DNA of 64,000 nt. Origin: Stenocarpella maydis (lineage: Eukaryota > Ascomycota > Sordariomycetes > Diaporthales > Diaporthaceae). The DNA lies in contig NQMI01000055.1 in assembly GCA_002270565.1 (NCBI GenBank), forward strand, positions 62,001 through 126,000, written 5' to 3'. Below the pieces are notes generated by a model. That model was not told the DNA's origin, did not search any database, and worked only from the letters and a program-made list of their open reading frames with translations. A program made the position numbers and the translations under genes. Positions within the stretch are counted from its first letter, which is position 1, and the number at the start of each line of letters is the position of its first letter. Below, in pieces: positions 46,062-57,593 of the stretch.

Positions 46062-47616
46062 TTATCCCTGGCCAAATACCTCCCTTGGTCCTCTGCGAGC
46101 CCTCGGGGCATGACCGCCGGCTCTAACTCCCTCCCGTCGTATTCCAATGAAACGCTCCAAGAAAACACCTCCAAGGTCCGATGCGTCAGTGGCAACGGTC
46201 GTGTCATAGATGCGGAACCCGTCACCATCCTTGAAGACGGTTGTGTACAGCTCAGCGAGCGCATCGGAAAGGTGCTGGATGGCGCCGATGCGCTCGGCGT
46301 CGTGGTCGGTGTTGATCTCCAAGACACCCCTCTGCTGGTCCATCTTGCCGTTGATCTTGCCGTCGATGATGAGGAAGCCCATTATGTCCTGGACCTCAGC
46401 TTCGCTGATGCGCAGCTGGTTGGCGACCCAGGAGAGGCGCATGCGTGCGTAGGGGGTGATGAGCCTGAGGACGGCCTTGGTGCGCATGTTTCGGGTGACC
46501 TCGTCGATGTTCTCGGCGATGAAGGAGTCGGCCAGCAGGTCCTGGTTCTTCTGGAGGACACTCTCGTACTTGTGTATGTCGTCGCGCTGGTAGGCATCCA
46601 CCAACTCCGTCATGGCGGCTATGCGTGGGTCGTTCTTATACGGCTTCGTCTCCTGGCTGTCGAACGGGTTGATGTCGGACCTCATCAGCATGGTTGTGAG
46701 CAGCAGGTACTTGAGGACCTGGATACGCTGCAGGCTTCCGGCCTCGTCGTAGTTGCGGAATGACTCAAAGAAGTCAGACTGCGCATCTTTCCAGTTCTCC
46801 TCGCTCATGTGCATCTTGCCGCCGCACTCCCGGATGATACCCATGATCTTGGGATGGGGCACGGCTGAGCGCACTCTGAGGGCGCGCTGGTACAGGAGCT
46901 TGAGCTGCTTGTTGTTCTTTGTCTCTGCGTACATCTGGATCTCGAGGGCGTAGATCTCGAGCAGGTAGGTGCCCTTGCTGGAGTCCTCACTGCCATCCTC
47001 GCGCTTGCAGGCATTGTGGAGCTCCTTCAGCTTCTTGTTGACGGATAGGTACTCCCTGCGGTCCAGCAGGAGCCTGGCGAGCTTGATGTTGGTCTTCAGC
47101 CACAGCCTCTCGTTGTTTGTTGTGTGGAAACACTCGAGGGTAAGTGAGTAGAACTTCTCCATACACTGCGTAGCTCCGTTGGCGTCGGAGCTCTTCTCGA
47201 TGAAGTCGAGCATGTTGTTGATGGACTTCTCAGAGTAGTTGCGTGTGACGGCAGACTTGACGTAGGTGAGAAGCTCTGCATAGTGTTTGATGGCCTGTAG
47301 ACCAGTCAGCGTGGTGGCCACGCATGCATCCTGAGAGCTGCCCATGACAAACCTCATCGTAGCGCTGCAGCTTGAACTCCAGCTTGATGGCCTGCTTCAG
47401 GCCCTTGAATCCCCAGTTGCCCTTCTCCTGCTGCAGGCTGGGTACCTCGAGGAACTCCTTGATCGCATCTTCAGGGTCGGTGGCCTTCTGTTGCTTGGCG
47501 TTGTAGTACTTGTTTTCGATGTCGACATCTGCGGAATCATCGTTATCGTCATCGTCGTCATACTCAAAGTCATACTCCTCCTCATCAGACTCCTGCATGA
47601 AATCGTCGTCCGACAT
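46062..47616 (-). CDS. CSN2: COP9 signalosome complex subunit 2 (PCI-domain), two exons, 498 aa
   Basis: Exon 1 is 47616-47353 (88 codons) and exon 2 is 47294-46062. The 58-base intron uses a GTTTGT donor and CTACAG acceptor, and joins LQRYDE to AIKHYAELL. The start MSDDDF at 47616 matches the family; an upstream in-frame ATG (47655) is not needed. The acidic N-terminus (EEEYDFEYDDDDDNDD) and the following ENKYYNAKQQK are hallmarks of CSN2. TPR-like helices occupy about 60-300 and the PCI/winged-helix domain about 300-430 (SWVANQLRISEAEVQDIMGF, IDGKINGKMDQ). CSN2 is the cullin-contacting subunit of the deneddylase complex. The last 40 residues (after KDGDGFR) are Arg/Gly-rich and less typical, so a missed 3' intron is possible. 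It is divergent from CWC25. Confidence 0.92.
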
Positions 47617-48052
47617 CTTGGTTATCCTGGTAGGTGTTCTGTGCTGCTGGTACAAGATCCTAGCAATGGAATGGTCTAAGGAAGAATTTTGGCCATGGGA
47701 CTAATTGCGATGCTACGCTGGCAATGAATTGTTGCCTTGTTCGGGGCTGTTGTAGGGGAATGAATGGCAACTCCAGGCTGGGTGAGGGCCCGTGCGCTGC
47801 TGCAAGGCTGGGGAACAAGCAAGTCAGGAGACGGGCTGTGGGGCCCTATCACCACTGTCACTGGCTGTTGGTGCTTCCCGCCACCCGTGGGGTGGTTATG
47901 CAGTGCACGGCCCACCCAGTTCACTTGGTGACCCCAATTTGACTCGTACTTCCTTCCCTCTACCACCCACAAGTATTCCTCCATCTCCACAACATCATCG
48001 CCCGATACGGCTTTCCAACTACATCGCAAGCCAACAGCCATTTCCAGTCAGG
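47617..48052. promoter_or_regulatory. Shared divergent promoter of CSN2 and CWC25
   Basis: Only 436 bases separate the two start codons, which point away from each other. The region has no obvious TATA box. The stretch just before the CWC25 ATG is pyrimidine- and CA-rich, as is usual for a fungal 5' UTR. Both genes are housekeeping, which fits a constitutive bidirectional promoter. Confidence 0.6.
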
Positions 48053-49312
48053 ATGGGAGGCAACGACCTCAACCTCAAAAAGTCATGGCATCCCCAGTTG
48101 ATGACCAACCAACGACGCGTGTACGATGCTGAGCAGGCGGCGCTGCAAGAGCGGAAGCTCACCGCAGCCCGGCTCGAGGAGATCAGGCGCGAGCGACAGA
48201 TCGAGGAGACGCAGAAGCAGCTAGAGGCTGCAGGTGGGCAGCAGAAGGTTGATCGGGTGGAATGGATGTACCAAGGCCCGAACGATGGCGGGCGGGACGA
48301 ATACTCGAGCGAGGCATTCCTCCTCGGAAAGCGCCGCATCGACTCGGTCCTTCGAGGCGACGACATGAAGAAGGTGGAGAAGACCGCAGGGCCGACTGGC
48401 GAGACTCCGGGGCCTGTTCCAGTCATCGCCTCCGCTCGAGACACGGCTGCAAAGATACGCGAAGACCCCCTCGTGGCGATCAAGAGGCAGGAACAGAGCG
48501 CATACCAGGCCATCATGAAGGATCCCTACAAACGTCGACAGCTACTCGCGCTGAGGGGAATCGTGGAGGAGAAGCCCAAATCGAAGCACAGAGAGCATAG
48601 GGAGCACAGGCATCGCAGCCATAAGTCTCACTACCGTCACCGCGATGATGAGTACGAGCGCGAACATCGTCACAGGCGCCGGCGAGAAGACTCTCGAGAC
48701 CGATCACGGAGCCCACGCTGGAAAGGCGACGAATCAGATCCCGATAGGCGGCGCAAGAGGCGGCGCTCTTACTCGCGAGACAGGTCGCCACCCGTGCGCC
48801 GCGATGAGTACGATTCGGGCAGTGGGAGACACCACAGGAGTCACCGCCCAGACCGTCAAGAGGAATCTCCGGCTCGGCGGCGTTACGATTCTGGCGGCGA
48901 CGACGCAGACGGGTCATCGAGAAGGGAGTATTCCGATCGTCGGCGATACGACTCGGAGGATCGGAGGGAAGGCAGGGAGAGGAGACATTCGCCGAACCGG
49001 AAACGCTCTCAGCGTGACCTCAATGAGGCCTCCCGGGGGCATGACAACCGCGGCGAGGAGGAAGAAAGGGCGAGAAAGCTCGCGGCCATGCAGAATGATG
49101 CCACAGAACTGGACAGGGCCAGGGAAGCCCGTCTCGCAGCTCTGGCTGAGAAGGAACAGGCCGAACGCGAGGCGGATGACCGAGCACGTGCTGATGCATC
49201 AAAATATGGAGGCCGGGAATTCGCACACAAGCTTCACAACGCGGCAGGGAACGGCACTCTGGCAGACAGGATCGGTCGCGGCCGCCAAGGGTTCCAGAGA
49301 GACGACGACTGA
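48053..49312 (+). CDS. CWC25: Pre-mRNA-splicing factor CWC25, 419 aa
   Basis: A single exon from ATG 48053 (CAGGATGGG) to TGA 49312. The N-terminus MGGNDLNLKKSWHPQL and the basic coiled helix that follows (about 10-60) form the Cir_N module. RVEWMYQGPNDGGRDEYSSE and FLLGKRRIDSVLRGDD (about 72-105) form the CWC25 signature. CWC25 joins the spliceosome after Prp2 and promotes the first transesterification step. The C-terminal two thirds is a charged RS-like region full of Arg, Asp, His and Ser-Pro, extending the protein well beyond yeast Cwc25 (179 aa), as is normal for filamentous fungi. The frame stays open upstream of the ATG, but those codons lack coding character. Confidence 0.92.
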   Translation: MGGNDLNLKKSWHPQLMTNQRRVYDAEQAALQERKLTAARLEEIRRERQIEETQKQLEAAGGQQKVDRVEWMYQGPNDGGRDEYSSEAFLLGKRRIDSVLRGDDMKKVEKTAGPTGETPGPVPVIASARDTAAKIREDPLVAIKRQEQSAYQAIMKDPYKRRQLLALRGIVEEKPKSKHREHREHRHRSHKSHYRHRDDEYEREHRHRRRREDSRDRSRSPRWKGDESDPDRRRKRRRSYSRDRSPPVRRDEYDSGSGRHHRSHRPDRQEESPARRRYDSGGDDADGSSRREYSDRRRYDSEDRREGRERRHSPNRKRSQRDLNEASRGHDNRGEEEERARKLAAMQNDATELDRAREARLAALAEKEQAEREADDRARADASKYGGREFAHKLHNAAGNGTLADRIGRGRQGFQRDDD

Positions 49313-50081
49313 GTTTCTGCATCGCATTACACGGAGTATGTATAAAGAATTGTTCACAGCTGACAATTACGAAGCTGATCGTTCGCAATGCATAGGCCGA
49401 TGGTGCTGCATCGGGCTTTTCACTGTGCAACCTTGCGTCCGGGAGGTTACTTGAATCACTAAGCTGACTGTCCATAGGCTGTTGTTGCTTCCGTCTCTAT
49501 TCTTGCGCCGATTAGCAAGCAGTTCAGTCGCCCGTCGTGGCATGCCCTTGCCACTCACGGTACGTTATGGACCAGTTGCGAAATGCTGTGACCGCATGAT
49601 CGGAGAGGCCATCGAAGCCTCCATCAACGTTGAATCAGAGCAAGACCCGGTTTCTTTCGAATCACGGCACAGATGGAACAAAAGCTTCGGGCCAGGTTGA
49701 TATCTATTTTGGCGGACAATGCTTTCATATCCAAACCGTTGGAATCTTTCAGCTATGCGAACAAGACGCCCACGAGACGCGACCCGAGCAGGACGTGCCC
49801 GATTCCCTAACCCGAAGTCTACACCTCAATGGGCACGCAGTGAAAAAGACCCACCACCCCCCACGCCACGCCTAGGACAGCGAACAGCAAGGAAGGCCCA
49901 GAAGCAAAGTTAAATGGCACACAGGTCTCGAAATAAAAGAAAGAAAAAATATGTAAAATGTCCCGTGCCGCAGTCCCTGTTTTTGATGAACTCCGACTCC
50001 ATCAAAAGGCCCACATCTCATTCTTCGCATCGTTTCGTGGCCCGTTCCTCCTCAGGTCGGCCTCCGCACATCTCGGCCGCG
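49313..50081. other. Intergenic between convergent CWC25 and LPMO-like genes
   Basis: It holds the 3' regions of both neighbours. No gene, repeat or RNA is recognised. Confidence 0.5.
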
Positions 50082-50875
50082 TTATGCCTCGATCTGCACG
50101 TCAAAGCACGTGCTCCACTGAGGAGCGTCGTTGTAGCTCCAGACCCAGACCAGCATGTGCCTGCCAGGCTCCATTTTGGTCGGCAAGGTGACATCCATCC
50201 AGTTCCCCTTGTCGACGAGGCCCTGGGAGGGGCTGATGATGCTGCGGTCCGCGGGGTAGGAGAAGGAATCGTCGGAGAAGCCGGCCTGGGCGATGCGGTT
50301 GGCGTCGGTGAACTCGTCGATGGTCTTGATCTCGGTCTCCTTGGCGCCGGCCCAGTACACGCTGACCTGGCCAGGGTCGTTGTTCTTGCCGGCGGTGGCG
50401 CCGCGCGTGTGGCCGTTGCCGCCGTACCGCAGCTTGATGGTGCCGCCGGGGCTGGCGGTCGCCATGGGCGCGTTGGCCGCCTGGTTGGGGCTGCGCTGCG
50501 ACGGGTTGCAGGCGGAGCGGTCGCCCTCAAAGGTCTTGGCGGCGATGTTCCACGAGTAGTTGGTCGACTCGTCGATCCAGTCGCCCGGGTTCTGCTTGGC
50601 ACGAGGCCAGCCGCGGCAGTACTGGGGGAAGAAGCTGTTGGGGAGAGGCACGATCAGCTTCGGGGTTCTCCCGTGTCCGCCCTGGGGCGGGGTCCCCTTC
50701 CGGGCCGGCATGGTATCAGCACTTACACTGGGTCGACAATCTCTGGGGGTGACTTTTGGGAGCCTGCAATCATCTTCGGCAGGAGTTCTCTGTTGTCGTG
50801 GTCGGTGCACTCCACCCAGGAGTGGGCTGAGGCCATGCCGAGGACGGCAAGGCAGGAAGAGAGAGAGTACTTCAT
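50082..50875 (-). CDS. Secreted LPMO-like protein with N-terminal copper-type His, two exons, 233 aa
   Basis: Exon 1 is 50875-50727 and exon 2 is 50634-50082. The 92-base intron has a GTAAGT donor and a CCCCAACAG acceptor. The join gives EIVDPV-FFPQYCRGWPR. A 17-residue signal peptide (MKYSLSSCLAVLGMASA) ends in A-S-A, so the mature protein starts with His18, the hallmark of lytic polysaccharide monooxygenases. A second candidate copper His is H125 in RYGGNGHTRG, and a late block G-R-H-M-L-V-W-V-W-S-Y-N (207-218) precedes C226-F-D-V-Q-I. Four Cys in the mature chain (23, 56, 92, 226) would form two disulfides. No binding module or GPI signal is seen. LPMOs oxidatively cleave chitin, cellulose or other polysaccharides; I cannot assign an AA family, and a non-catalytic copper protein is an alternative. 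Confidence 0.65.
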
Positions 50876-53807
50876 CTTGAAGAGGATGGGTTTGTGTGTG
50901 CGTGTGTGGTTTCTTTGGCAGGTGATGCTGACAAGCTTCAATGAGCGGCGGCGGCTGAGGAGCTGCGGAAAGGACCGTATGGGCAGTGTACCACCTGGGG
51001 CGTGTAAAGAGTGATATGCGTCGGGGGTGGAGCAGCGAGTGATCGAATGTTTCTTGGAAGAGAGTGTGTGACCTGGGGAGGACAGGCCTTGAGCCTTTAT
51101 ACCAGCATCCCACCGCCCTCGAGGTGGGAGCCGTGGGACCACATGGACACACGGACACAGGGGTAAGGACCCCGTCGACGTCGATTGCTTGGATGGCCCT
51201 GCTAAGATTACTATGGAGACTCTGCCCTCGTCCACAATAAATATTCGATACGAGGGGTCTTTGGACCTCGTGCGGACAACAAGCGGCTACCTGCCCCAGC
51301 CCAGCTGGCCCGGGGCACAGTTACTTACGTGCACGAAACCCACCCACAGGCGGTCCTGGCCCAAGCCTCGAGGGCTTCGCCTATAGGCCAGCAGCCAGGG
51401 AGATAGACGCGCGCTTTTCTGAGTGAGTGTCGAGTTCTGGATGCCCTTGGGCTGGACCCGATAGGCGCAGATCATGGGCCCAACGACGGTGTAGGCCCCC
51501 CAGCGGTCCACTTTTGCTGGCCATTAGCTCAGGGGGGCCGTCCCACGACGGCGGTTGTAAAGGAAGCTGCCGTCGAGGCCGCGACAAAAGGGAGGAGGCT
51601 GAGAGGAGGAGGCCACCAAGGGTCGGCCGTGAGGCTCAAGTCATGCCTGGCCAGCTTCTCGACCAGGCCAGACAGGATGGCCGAGTGTCGACCGGAACCT
51701 GGACCGAGACCGGCTCTCAGCCCCAGCCCCCCCCCCCCCCCAAGGCACATGATCGAATTGTTTCGACGCCCAAAACGACCCAAAAACAACAGTTCTAGTC
51801 GCTGTAGTGTAAACAAGCAGTGAGATCCGTGGCACTTGCAACACCAAGAACGATGGGGGCCCGGGGGAGGCCCTTGTCCTGCCGAACATCGGACGAACTG
51901 CTGCAGCGCACCCGACCAATCAACTAACACGTCGCAGATGTTTTTCAAAACGACCATACAGTCAGCCTTATCTTGGCCTGGTCGAGCGTTTTGATTCAGA
52001 GCAAGTGGTATTTCTCAGCCTCGCTCGTTGTGTGATGCAACGGCCATCTCACCCGCCGCTGTATTGTCTGATGCTACCATTGTTGCGCACTCGGACAAGT
52101 CATTTGACCCTCGCCCAAGCATCACGGCATAAGCGCCATCAACCGCCGAGGAGAGAGCCACAACGCCGCCACGGACTGCCCGTCCCAGTTCGAGGCCCAT
52201 CTCGACTCCAGACCGACCGCCATCGAACTCGCAGCCCCCTCAGGCCAAGCTTCACAGGACGGGAACCCCAAGGGCAGGGCGCCTTGGGCTCGCCAATCTC
52301 AGGGGAGAATGCACTCTCGACGCCGATCCGGGCCCGGGCGTCGACCAGTTACCAGCAGGAACAAGGAGGGCGCCGGTCCTCATCACACACCCACACGCCC
52401 CTTTTCTGGCTCGAATCTCGGCTGGCTCGCCCACAAAGAGGGGGCCATCTGAGGATTTCTCTGAAATTGCAGAGAGGCATGCTGATCCCCTCTGAGCTGG
52501 GGAGGAGGTTCTTGGCGCGGTGTGTACTTTTTGCCTGTTTGTTCCTCCGGCTCCACTTTTCCCTGGTCCTTTTTTTCCCCCCCTGGGCTCACCATCTGGC
52601 CCGTCCGCCGAGTGCACCCACCCGGGGAGCAACAAACCGACCTCATCGCCCACATCGGACGGATGGGCCGAGAGAGCTTGACAGGATTGAAGCCTCTTCA
52701 GCCTGCAAGGTGCCCTCCGGGCTCACCGCGGGCTCTGTGTTCTAGGCTCCTCGAAAACCGGACTTGGTCCTCTGCTTGTCGAGATGCACCACCCAACACC
52801 CACTTGGCCCACGGGATGCTGTGGGTGTTGGGATGGAGCTGGACTCGGGACATTAATGGCGAGATGGAATTCAGCCGAATCATCATGGCCTCGAGGGGGG
52901 TTGTGCAATGTGATGAGTGACAAGATAAATTGCAGACTGTAAGTGGGAGGCAAATCCAACAAGTTTACCTAGACCGAACAGACCACCAGGGCTGTTTGGG
53001 TTGTGCTGGACAATAGCTCCCGGAGACTCCACATGTCTGTGGGTTCCACAGCAGCTATTCCCTCTACCTGCCCTATGTAGGTGGGTAGGTAGCAAGTCTG
53101 GTAAATAGAGACTCAGCAGTTTGGAGGACCACCGAGGACTGTCAAGGCCGAAACATACAACCAAGCCAGCTCACCCCACCCAGCCTGAGTGCATATCTGG
53201 GACAATGGTGACATGTCATCACTGACTTGATACCAACTGCACAGCCAGCCTCAAAGTCACAAGCTAGTTAATCTAGTATTAACCAAAGTCAGAGGGGGGG
53301 AGTGTCTCATTGAGTCTAGCCGCACTAGGCTTGGTTGGCAAATGGGGTCCTCTTAAAACAGCAAGATCCAAGTTCATTGATCAACAGATTGCCAATATGA
53401 CAACTTTACCCCGTAAGCTTTTTTTTATTGGAAAATAACAGGAAGAAAAAGAAGAAGCGAAACATCTCCCCGAGGAAGCTTGAGTACAAAGACATGGAAA
53501 TCTGGCAAATCGGACTTGCTGTGGCCCCTCCCGCAAGTGTTTTGCTCTAGTTATCTCACATAAGGTCACCAAGTATGCAAACTGAAGTGGATGTCACTTT
53601 TTGGATTGATTGCCTGGCTCCGTGCAAGCCCTTAGCACCGAACGAAATACAGGGCGAGACGCTGCTAGACCTTTGACGCAAGTCTGTTCAATTTTGAAAG
53701 CTTCAGCACATAAAGCTGAATCTCAAAAGCCCGACATCAAGTCGGCGGTGTTTTCCATTGATGATGGTCCTGTCACACTGTTCATCAGAGGAGTGCTGCG
53801 CTCCACA
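50876..53807. other. Intergenic stretch between two minus-strand genes
   Basis: The first 250 bases are the LPMO-like promoter, with a TATA element at 51096-51101. Further on there is a 15-C run at 51727-51741 and a poly-T tract at about 53420-53427. Plus-strand frames at 52005-52745 have no motif and overlap equally open minus-strand frames. I see no supported gene. The final 200 bases are the 3' region of the cyclase gene. Confidence 0.45.
51096..51101 (-). promoter_or_regulatory. TATA box of the LPMO-like gene
   Basis: TATAAA on the minus strand lies 221 bases upstream of the ATG at 50875, implying a 5' UTR of roughly 190 bases. A TATA box fits an inducible secreted-enzyme gene. Confidence 0.45.
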
Positions 53808-55380
53808 CTAGAGATGCCCGACCACCATGCCTGCACCAATGCAGGTCTTGCCATTATACTTGGCCTCGGGGAGGAGGGCGAGAGCTGCCGCCTTGGAGAG
53901 CTGGGTTGTGGACGAGTCCCAGTTGGCTGCCTCGCCGGCAGTCAATGCATTGAAGCATGTCCGACCCTCAGCCAGGCACTGGTAGATGACAAGCTGGTCC
54001 TCCAGGTGAGTATCAACAGCACGTTCGCTGGTGACTGTTCACACCAGGTGTCAGTCATGTTTTCACGGTTGGCTTCTAGACCTGACGAGAGTCCCCAAGA
54101 CGTGAGGAGCTTATGGCTCGATGCTACTGCTCACCTTCATCTTCCAGGTCCTTGCAGACCTGACTCGAGATCTCTTTACAGAGCGCAAGTGTCGTCGAGT
54201 CCTTCAGAGGTTGGGTCATCAGGTAGTCCCGCCCCCACCGACAATCTATCGGGCGGAGGAGTTAGCAACCCCCGGCAACAAGGATCCGGGAGAGGGAGCT
54301 GCCTACGCTCAGACTTGCCGACGAGCAACACGTAGACCCGGTCGTCGTGGCCGCTCTCATGCAACTTGAACTCAATGTCCATATTTCCGAATCGGGCCTC
54401 GATGTCATCCTGGATGTGAGCCTGAAGCGGTTCATGCAACACCGGAGGAGTGACGATGGTGGCATCGATGCTTGTCAAGACATTGTCGACAGAGCCTGTC
54501 ACGTCGTCATCATCACAAAGTTTTGCATTGGGTCCAAGGGACAGGGTGGAGCCGATCTTGCGCGGGCGAATCTTGAAGCGCATGGTTCCCTCTTGGAGGC
54601 ACTTGCGCGTCATCCTGTCCCAGCCACGCTTGACAAGCTGGCAGATGATATCAATACCGAAGTATTCACGGAGCGCAGGGAGGAACACCTGCTCGATGTA
54701 CTCGAAGCTCGGGGTGCCGGGCGAGTATGTAGTGCCCTTGAGCCTCAGCTCAATAGCCCTGCCGTTGGAGGGGTCTTCGCTTCCAATGTAGAGTAGGAAG
54801 GGGAGGATTGTCTGAAAGTGGAGGATGCAGCTGGAAAGCATTGAGCCTGGGTCGATTCTGATCTCTTTGCGGGTGATCTGCTTGGACGATGGGCGGAACT
54901 TGGGCCGAAACTCGAGGGTTGTGCTCTCGACCACATTGCCTACAAGCTCCGCGCCAGTCTGCTCAGCAAGCCAATTGACAATGGCCACAAGGTCCGTCGT
55001 CATTCCTGGCTTGTTTGTTCCTGTGGTGAGTATGGTCAGCAGGTCGTCGATATGGGAATCACAGAACCGGGGCAGCCAGCCGTTGAAAACTGGCCACTTT
55101 GAAGAAGCCAGAGGGGACAAATGACCTTGGGAGTCCGGAGGAGGAGGAGGAGAAGCAGGAGAGACAGTGTGGCAGAGGGCTGGCAACCTCGATAGTGGCC
55201 AGCATGGCTGCCGGCCAACTTACCTGTCAGTTGAACTGAAGGATTCTGCCGTATGTTCTCGATCCTTATGGGCTTGAGAGTAATCGCTGAGAGACAAACG
55301 GCTGTCCGCACGAACTGACCGGTCGCGCTTTCCCTGTTGAGCACGACAGGGTCGGTATCTGCAGGGGCAGAGGAACCCAT
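53808..55380 (-). CDS. RNA 3'-terminal phosphate cyclase-like protein, four exons, 398 aa
   Basis: Exons are 55380-55224, 55020-54319, 54245-54135 and 54034-53808, all joins in phase. Intron 2 (54318-54246) is GC-AG with a strong GCAAGT donor and a GCTAAC branch site. Family landmarks are LSAITLKPIRIENIR, VNWLAEQTGAELVGN with TTLEFRPKFRP, the central Y-x-EQVFLPALREYFGI, the late RWGRDYL, and THLEDQLVIYQCLAEG. The last carries the His that aligns with the nucleotidylated His of RtcA, so catalysis is possible. RtcA enzymes convert RNA 3'-phosphates to 2',3'-cyclic phosphates using ATP. The N-terminus lacks the usual GGGQ-type loop (it reads ATGQFVRTA), and the segment after IENIR is shortened, so this is a divergent paralog rather than a standard RtcA or Rcl1. 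Confidence 0.82.
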
Positions 55381-55900
55381 CGTGGATCCGATTCAGATCG
55401 TGATTTGGAATAGAGAAGCTTCGATCACTGGCGGCTCTGGTGCTGGCCTCAGAGCGTTGGGTTGGGATGTTTTCTCCTAGAAGGGATCAGAAGGTGTGGT
55501 GGTTTTGGAAGGCAGGTATGATGAGTTGGTACGCGGTTGTGAGCAGGTCGCTCCTGCAGGCACCCGGGTTGGATCTACCAAGGCAACGAGTGATTCCGGA
55601 CCCCGAAAAGTTTGGGGGGGCATTGGAAGAAAACAAGCTTGTCGGGACGGCACGTGTTGGGATGGGAAATCCACGTTGTTGGCTTCCAAAGGAGGTCGGA
55701 CCATCCAAGAAAGGACCATAAAGAGACTGCTTGGGTGGCTTCGGTTCCAATCTTTACCCGTGACAGCCAAGGTTCACCAACCCCGGCAAGGACAACAAGG
55801 CATCTTTCAATGTCTTCCTGGCCATCACTTTTCGGGGAACCCCCAACCACTTTGAGAGAGCATTGTTCTTGTTTTCATTACGAGGCCACAGCCGCCACTA
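55381..55900. other. Intergenic between two tandem minus-strand genes
   Basis: These 520 bases contain the cyclase promoter and the dehydratase 3' region. No motif or gene is recognised. Confidence 0.5.
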
Positions 55901-57593
55901 TCACCTGTACTTCTCGTAATCGACAATCTCTGCTATCCGTTCCTCAACCCGCTTGATTGTTTCTGAATCATACAGGTCTTCCGGGGACTTGCTCCCCTTG
56001 AGCACTTGCTCCTCGTGGATCTTGAACTCCTTCTTGGTCAAGCACACCAGGTCACTCATCTTGAGGCTTGTCCACCTCTGCTGGTCCTCTCCATCACCCA
56101 GCGTCTTCAGGATGCTGTTCTGGGGCTTCCTCCACCTGATGAGGAAGAGGCCCGTCGGCAGGCCGCTGATGGCACTCCTGCCCCTGTAAATCTCCTCCAC
56201 GAGGAAGGCCACGTCACTATGGCTCAGCGGAATCCTCAAGCCCAGGGCAATGTCAGATGGGGCACCTGGTTCTGACCTGACCAGCCTCTGCTCGATGGCT
56301 TGTATAGCTGACAAGAGCGAATCATATGTCTTGCCTGATCCCTTGGACTCGACGTAGTCACAAGGGTAGCCTGAGCACATAATCAGCGGCATTCTATACA
56401 GGAATGGTTTGAGAGTCGAGTTGAATGCAGACCTGTAATCTTCAGAATGACATGATTGGCCACCGTAAGTCCAAAGATTGCTGGAATGGTGCCAAGGACG
56501 GGCAAAATGCGCACCCGGAAGTCAGGGAGCGGTCCCAAGTCGCCAACGGTGCCCCTCTTGAACTCCTCATCGGACAGGGGCAGCAGCTGTGCCTTTCCCT
56601 CTGACGTCCTCTCGGTCGAGTAGACGGCGGCAATGCCGTGCGTGACGCCCTGCAGCTTCAGCCGCCGCCTTGTTGCCCTGGACAGGGCATCATCCGTGCT
56701 GGTGCTGATATCCCCGATGATTATTCTCGTCGGGTCGCTCTTGCACCCAGCACCCATGGCAGAGATCACCTCCATCTTGTGGTCATGGCAGTACTTGAGC
56801 AGGGCGACCTTGGTATCGATGTTATCAATGGCATCAACCACGAAATCCGGCTTCTGGCCGTTTTCGGCCCATGGCCCCAGCAAGCCTTCGGCACTACCCC
56901 CGTCAAACTTGTCCAGGCGCAGGTCGAACTTGACCCAAGGGGCGATGGCCCTCAGCCGCCTTTGCAGGCACTGCACCTTGGGCAGTCCCACGTCAGCCAG
57001 TGTTGCAACCGCGTGCCTGTTCAAGCTGCTCAGCGTGACCTGGTCGAAGTCCACCAGCCGCAGCCTCGAGACCCCTGACCGAGCAAACGCCGCCGTGGCG
57101 TGGCTGCCGACGCCGCCGCAGCCCACCACGACCACGAAGGAGTTGCGCAGCTTGTCGAGCCCTTCGGGTGTCAGAAAGACGCGGTTTCGCGCCAGCTGCT
57201 CGAGGACCAGCTCATCGTCAAAGTCGCCGGCCTGGGCCCGTCGCGCCAGTGCCTCGGTCCGGATGTCTTCCTTGTCGGGCGCAGGTATCGTTCCGAGGCT
57301 CGTGAGCTATCAGGACAAGGGTTTCTGTTAGTGATCAGCACTTTATCACAGCCTCAAGGATGGTGCTGGGTTTGAGGATCGAGACTGCTGGCAGGTGGGG
57401 GTGTACTGACTTTCTGCAACGGGTGATCGTGGCTCGGGTTTGGTATCGAGTCCTTGAGCCGCGACACTCTCTGTTCGCGTGACAGGCGCTGGTAGCTAAG
57501 GAGACCTGCGGCCACGATGCCCCCAGACACCACTGCTGTCGCGGCGAGCTGGAACCTCGAGTCGGATGTCGCGCGAGACAGGAGGCCCGACAT
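55901..57593 (-). CDS. tRNA threonylcarbamoyladenosine dehydratase (TcdA/Tcd1-Tcd2 family, ThiF fold), three exons, 508 aa
   Basis: Exons are 57593-57411, 57306-56433 and 56370-55901. The introns are 104 and 62 bases. The enzyme uses ATP to cyclise the t6A modification at position 37 of tRNAs to ct6A. Landmarks are a single membrane helix at about 14-37 (FQLAATAVVSGGIVAAGLL), as in the yeast mitochondrial outer-membrane Tcd proteins, then the E1-like ATP-binding glycine loop VVGCGGVGSHA (121-131), LVDFDQVTLSSLNRHAV, VVDAIDNIDTK and MGAGCKSDPTRI. GYPCDYVE follows the last splice junction, as expected for the family. Start 57593 (MSGLLSR) is chosen over the upstream 57659 ATG because it leads directly into the membrane anchor. 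Length agrees with fungal Tcd proteins (about 430-510 aa). Confidence 0.92.

Noticed and set aside
49914..51014. 366-codon plus-strand frame over the LPMO-like gene
   Set aside because: It is antisense to a spliced secreted-protein gene with a signal peptide and conserved His/Cys, and has no motif of its own.
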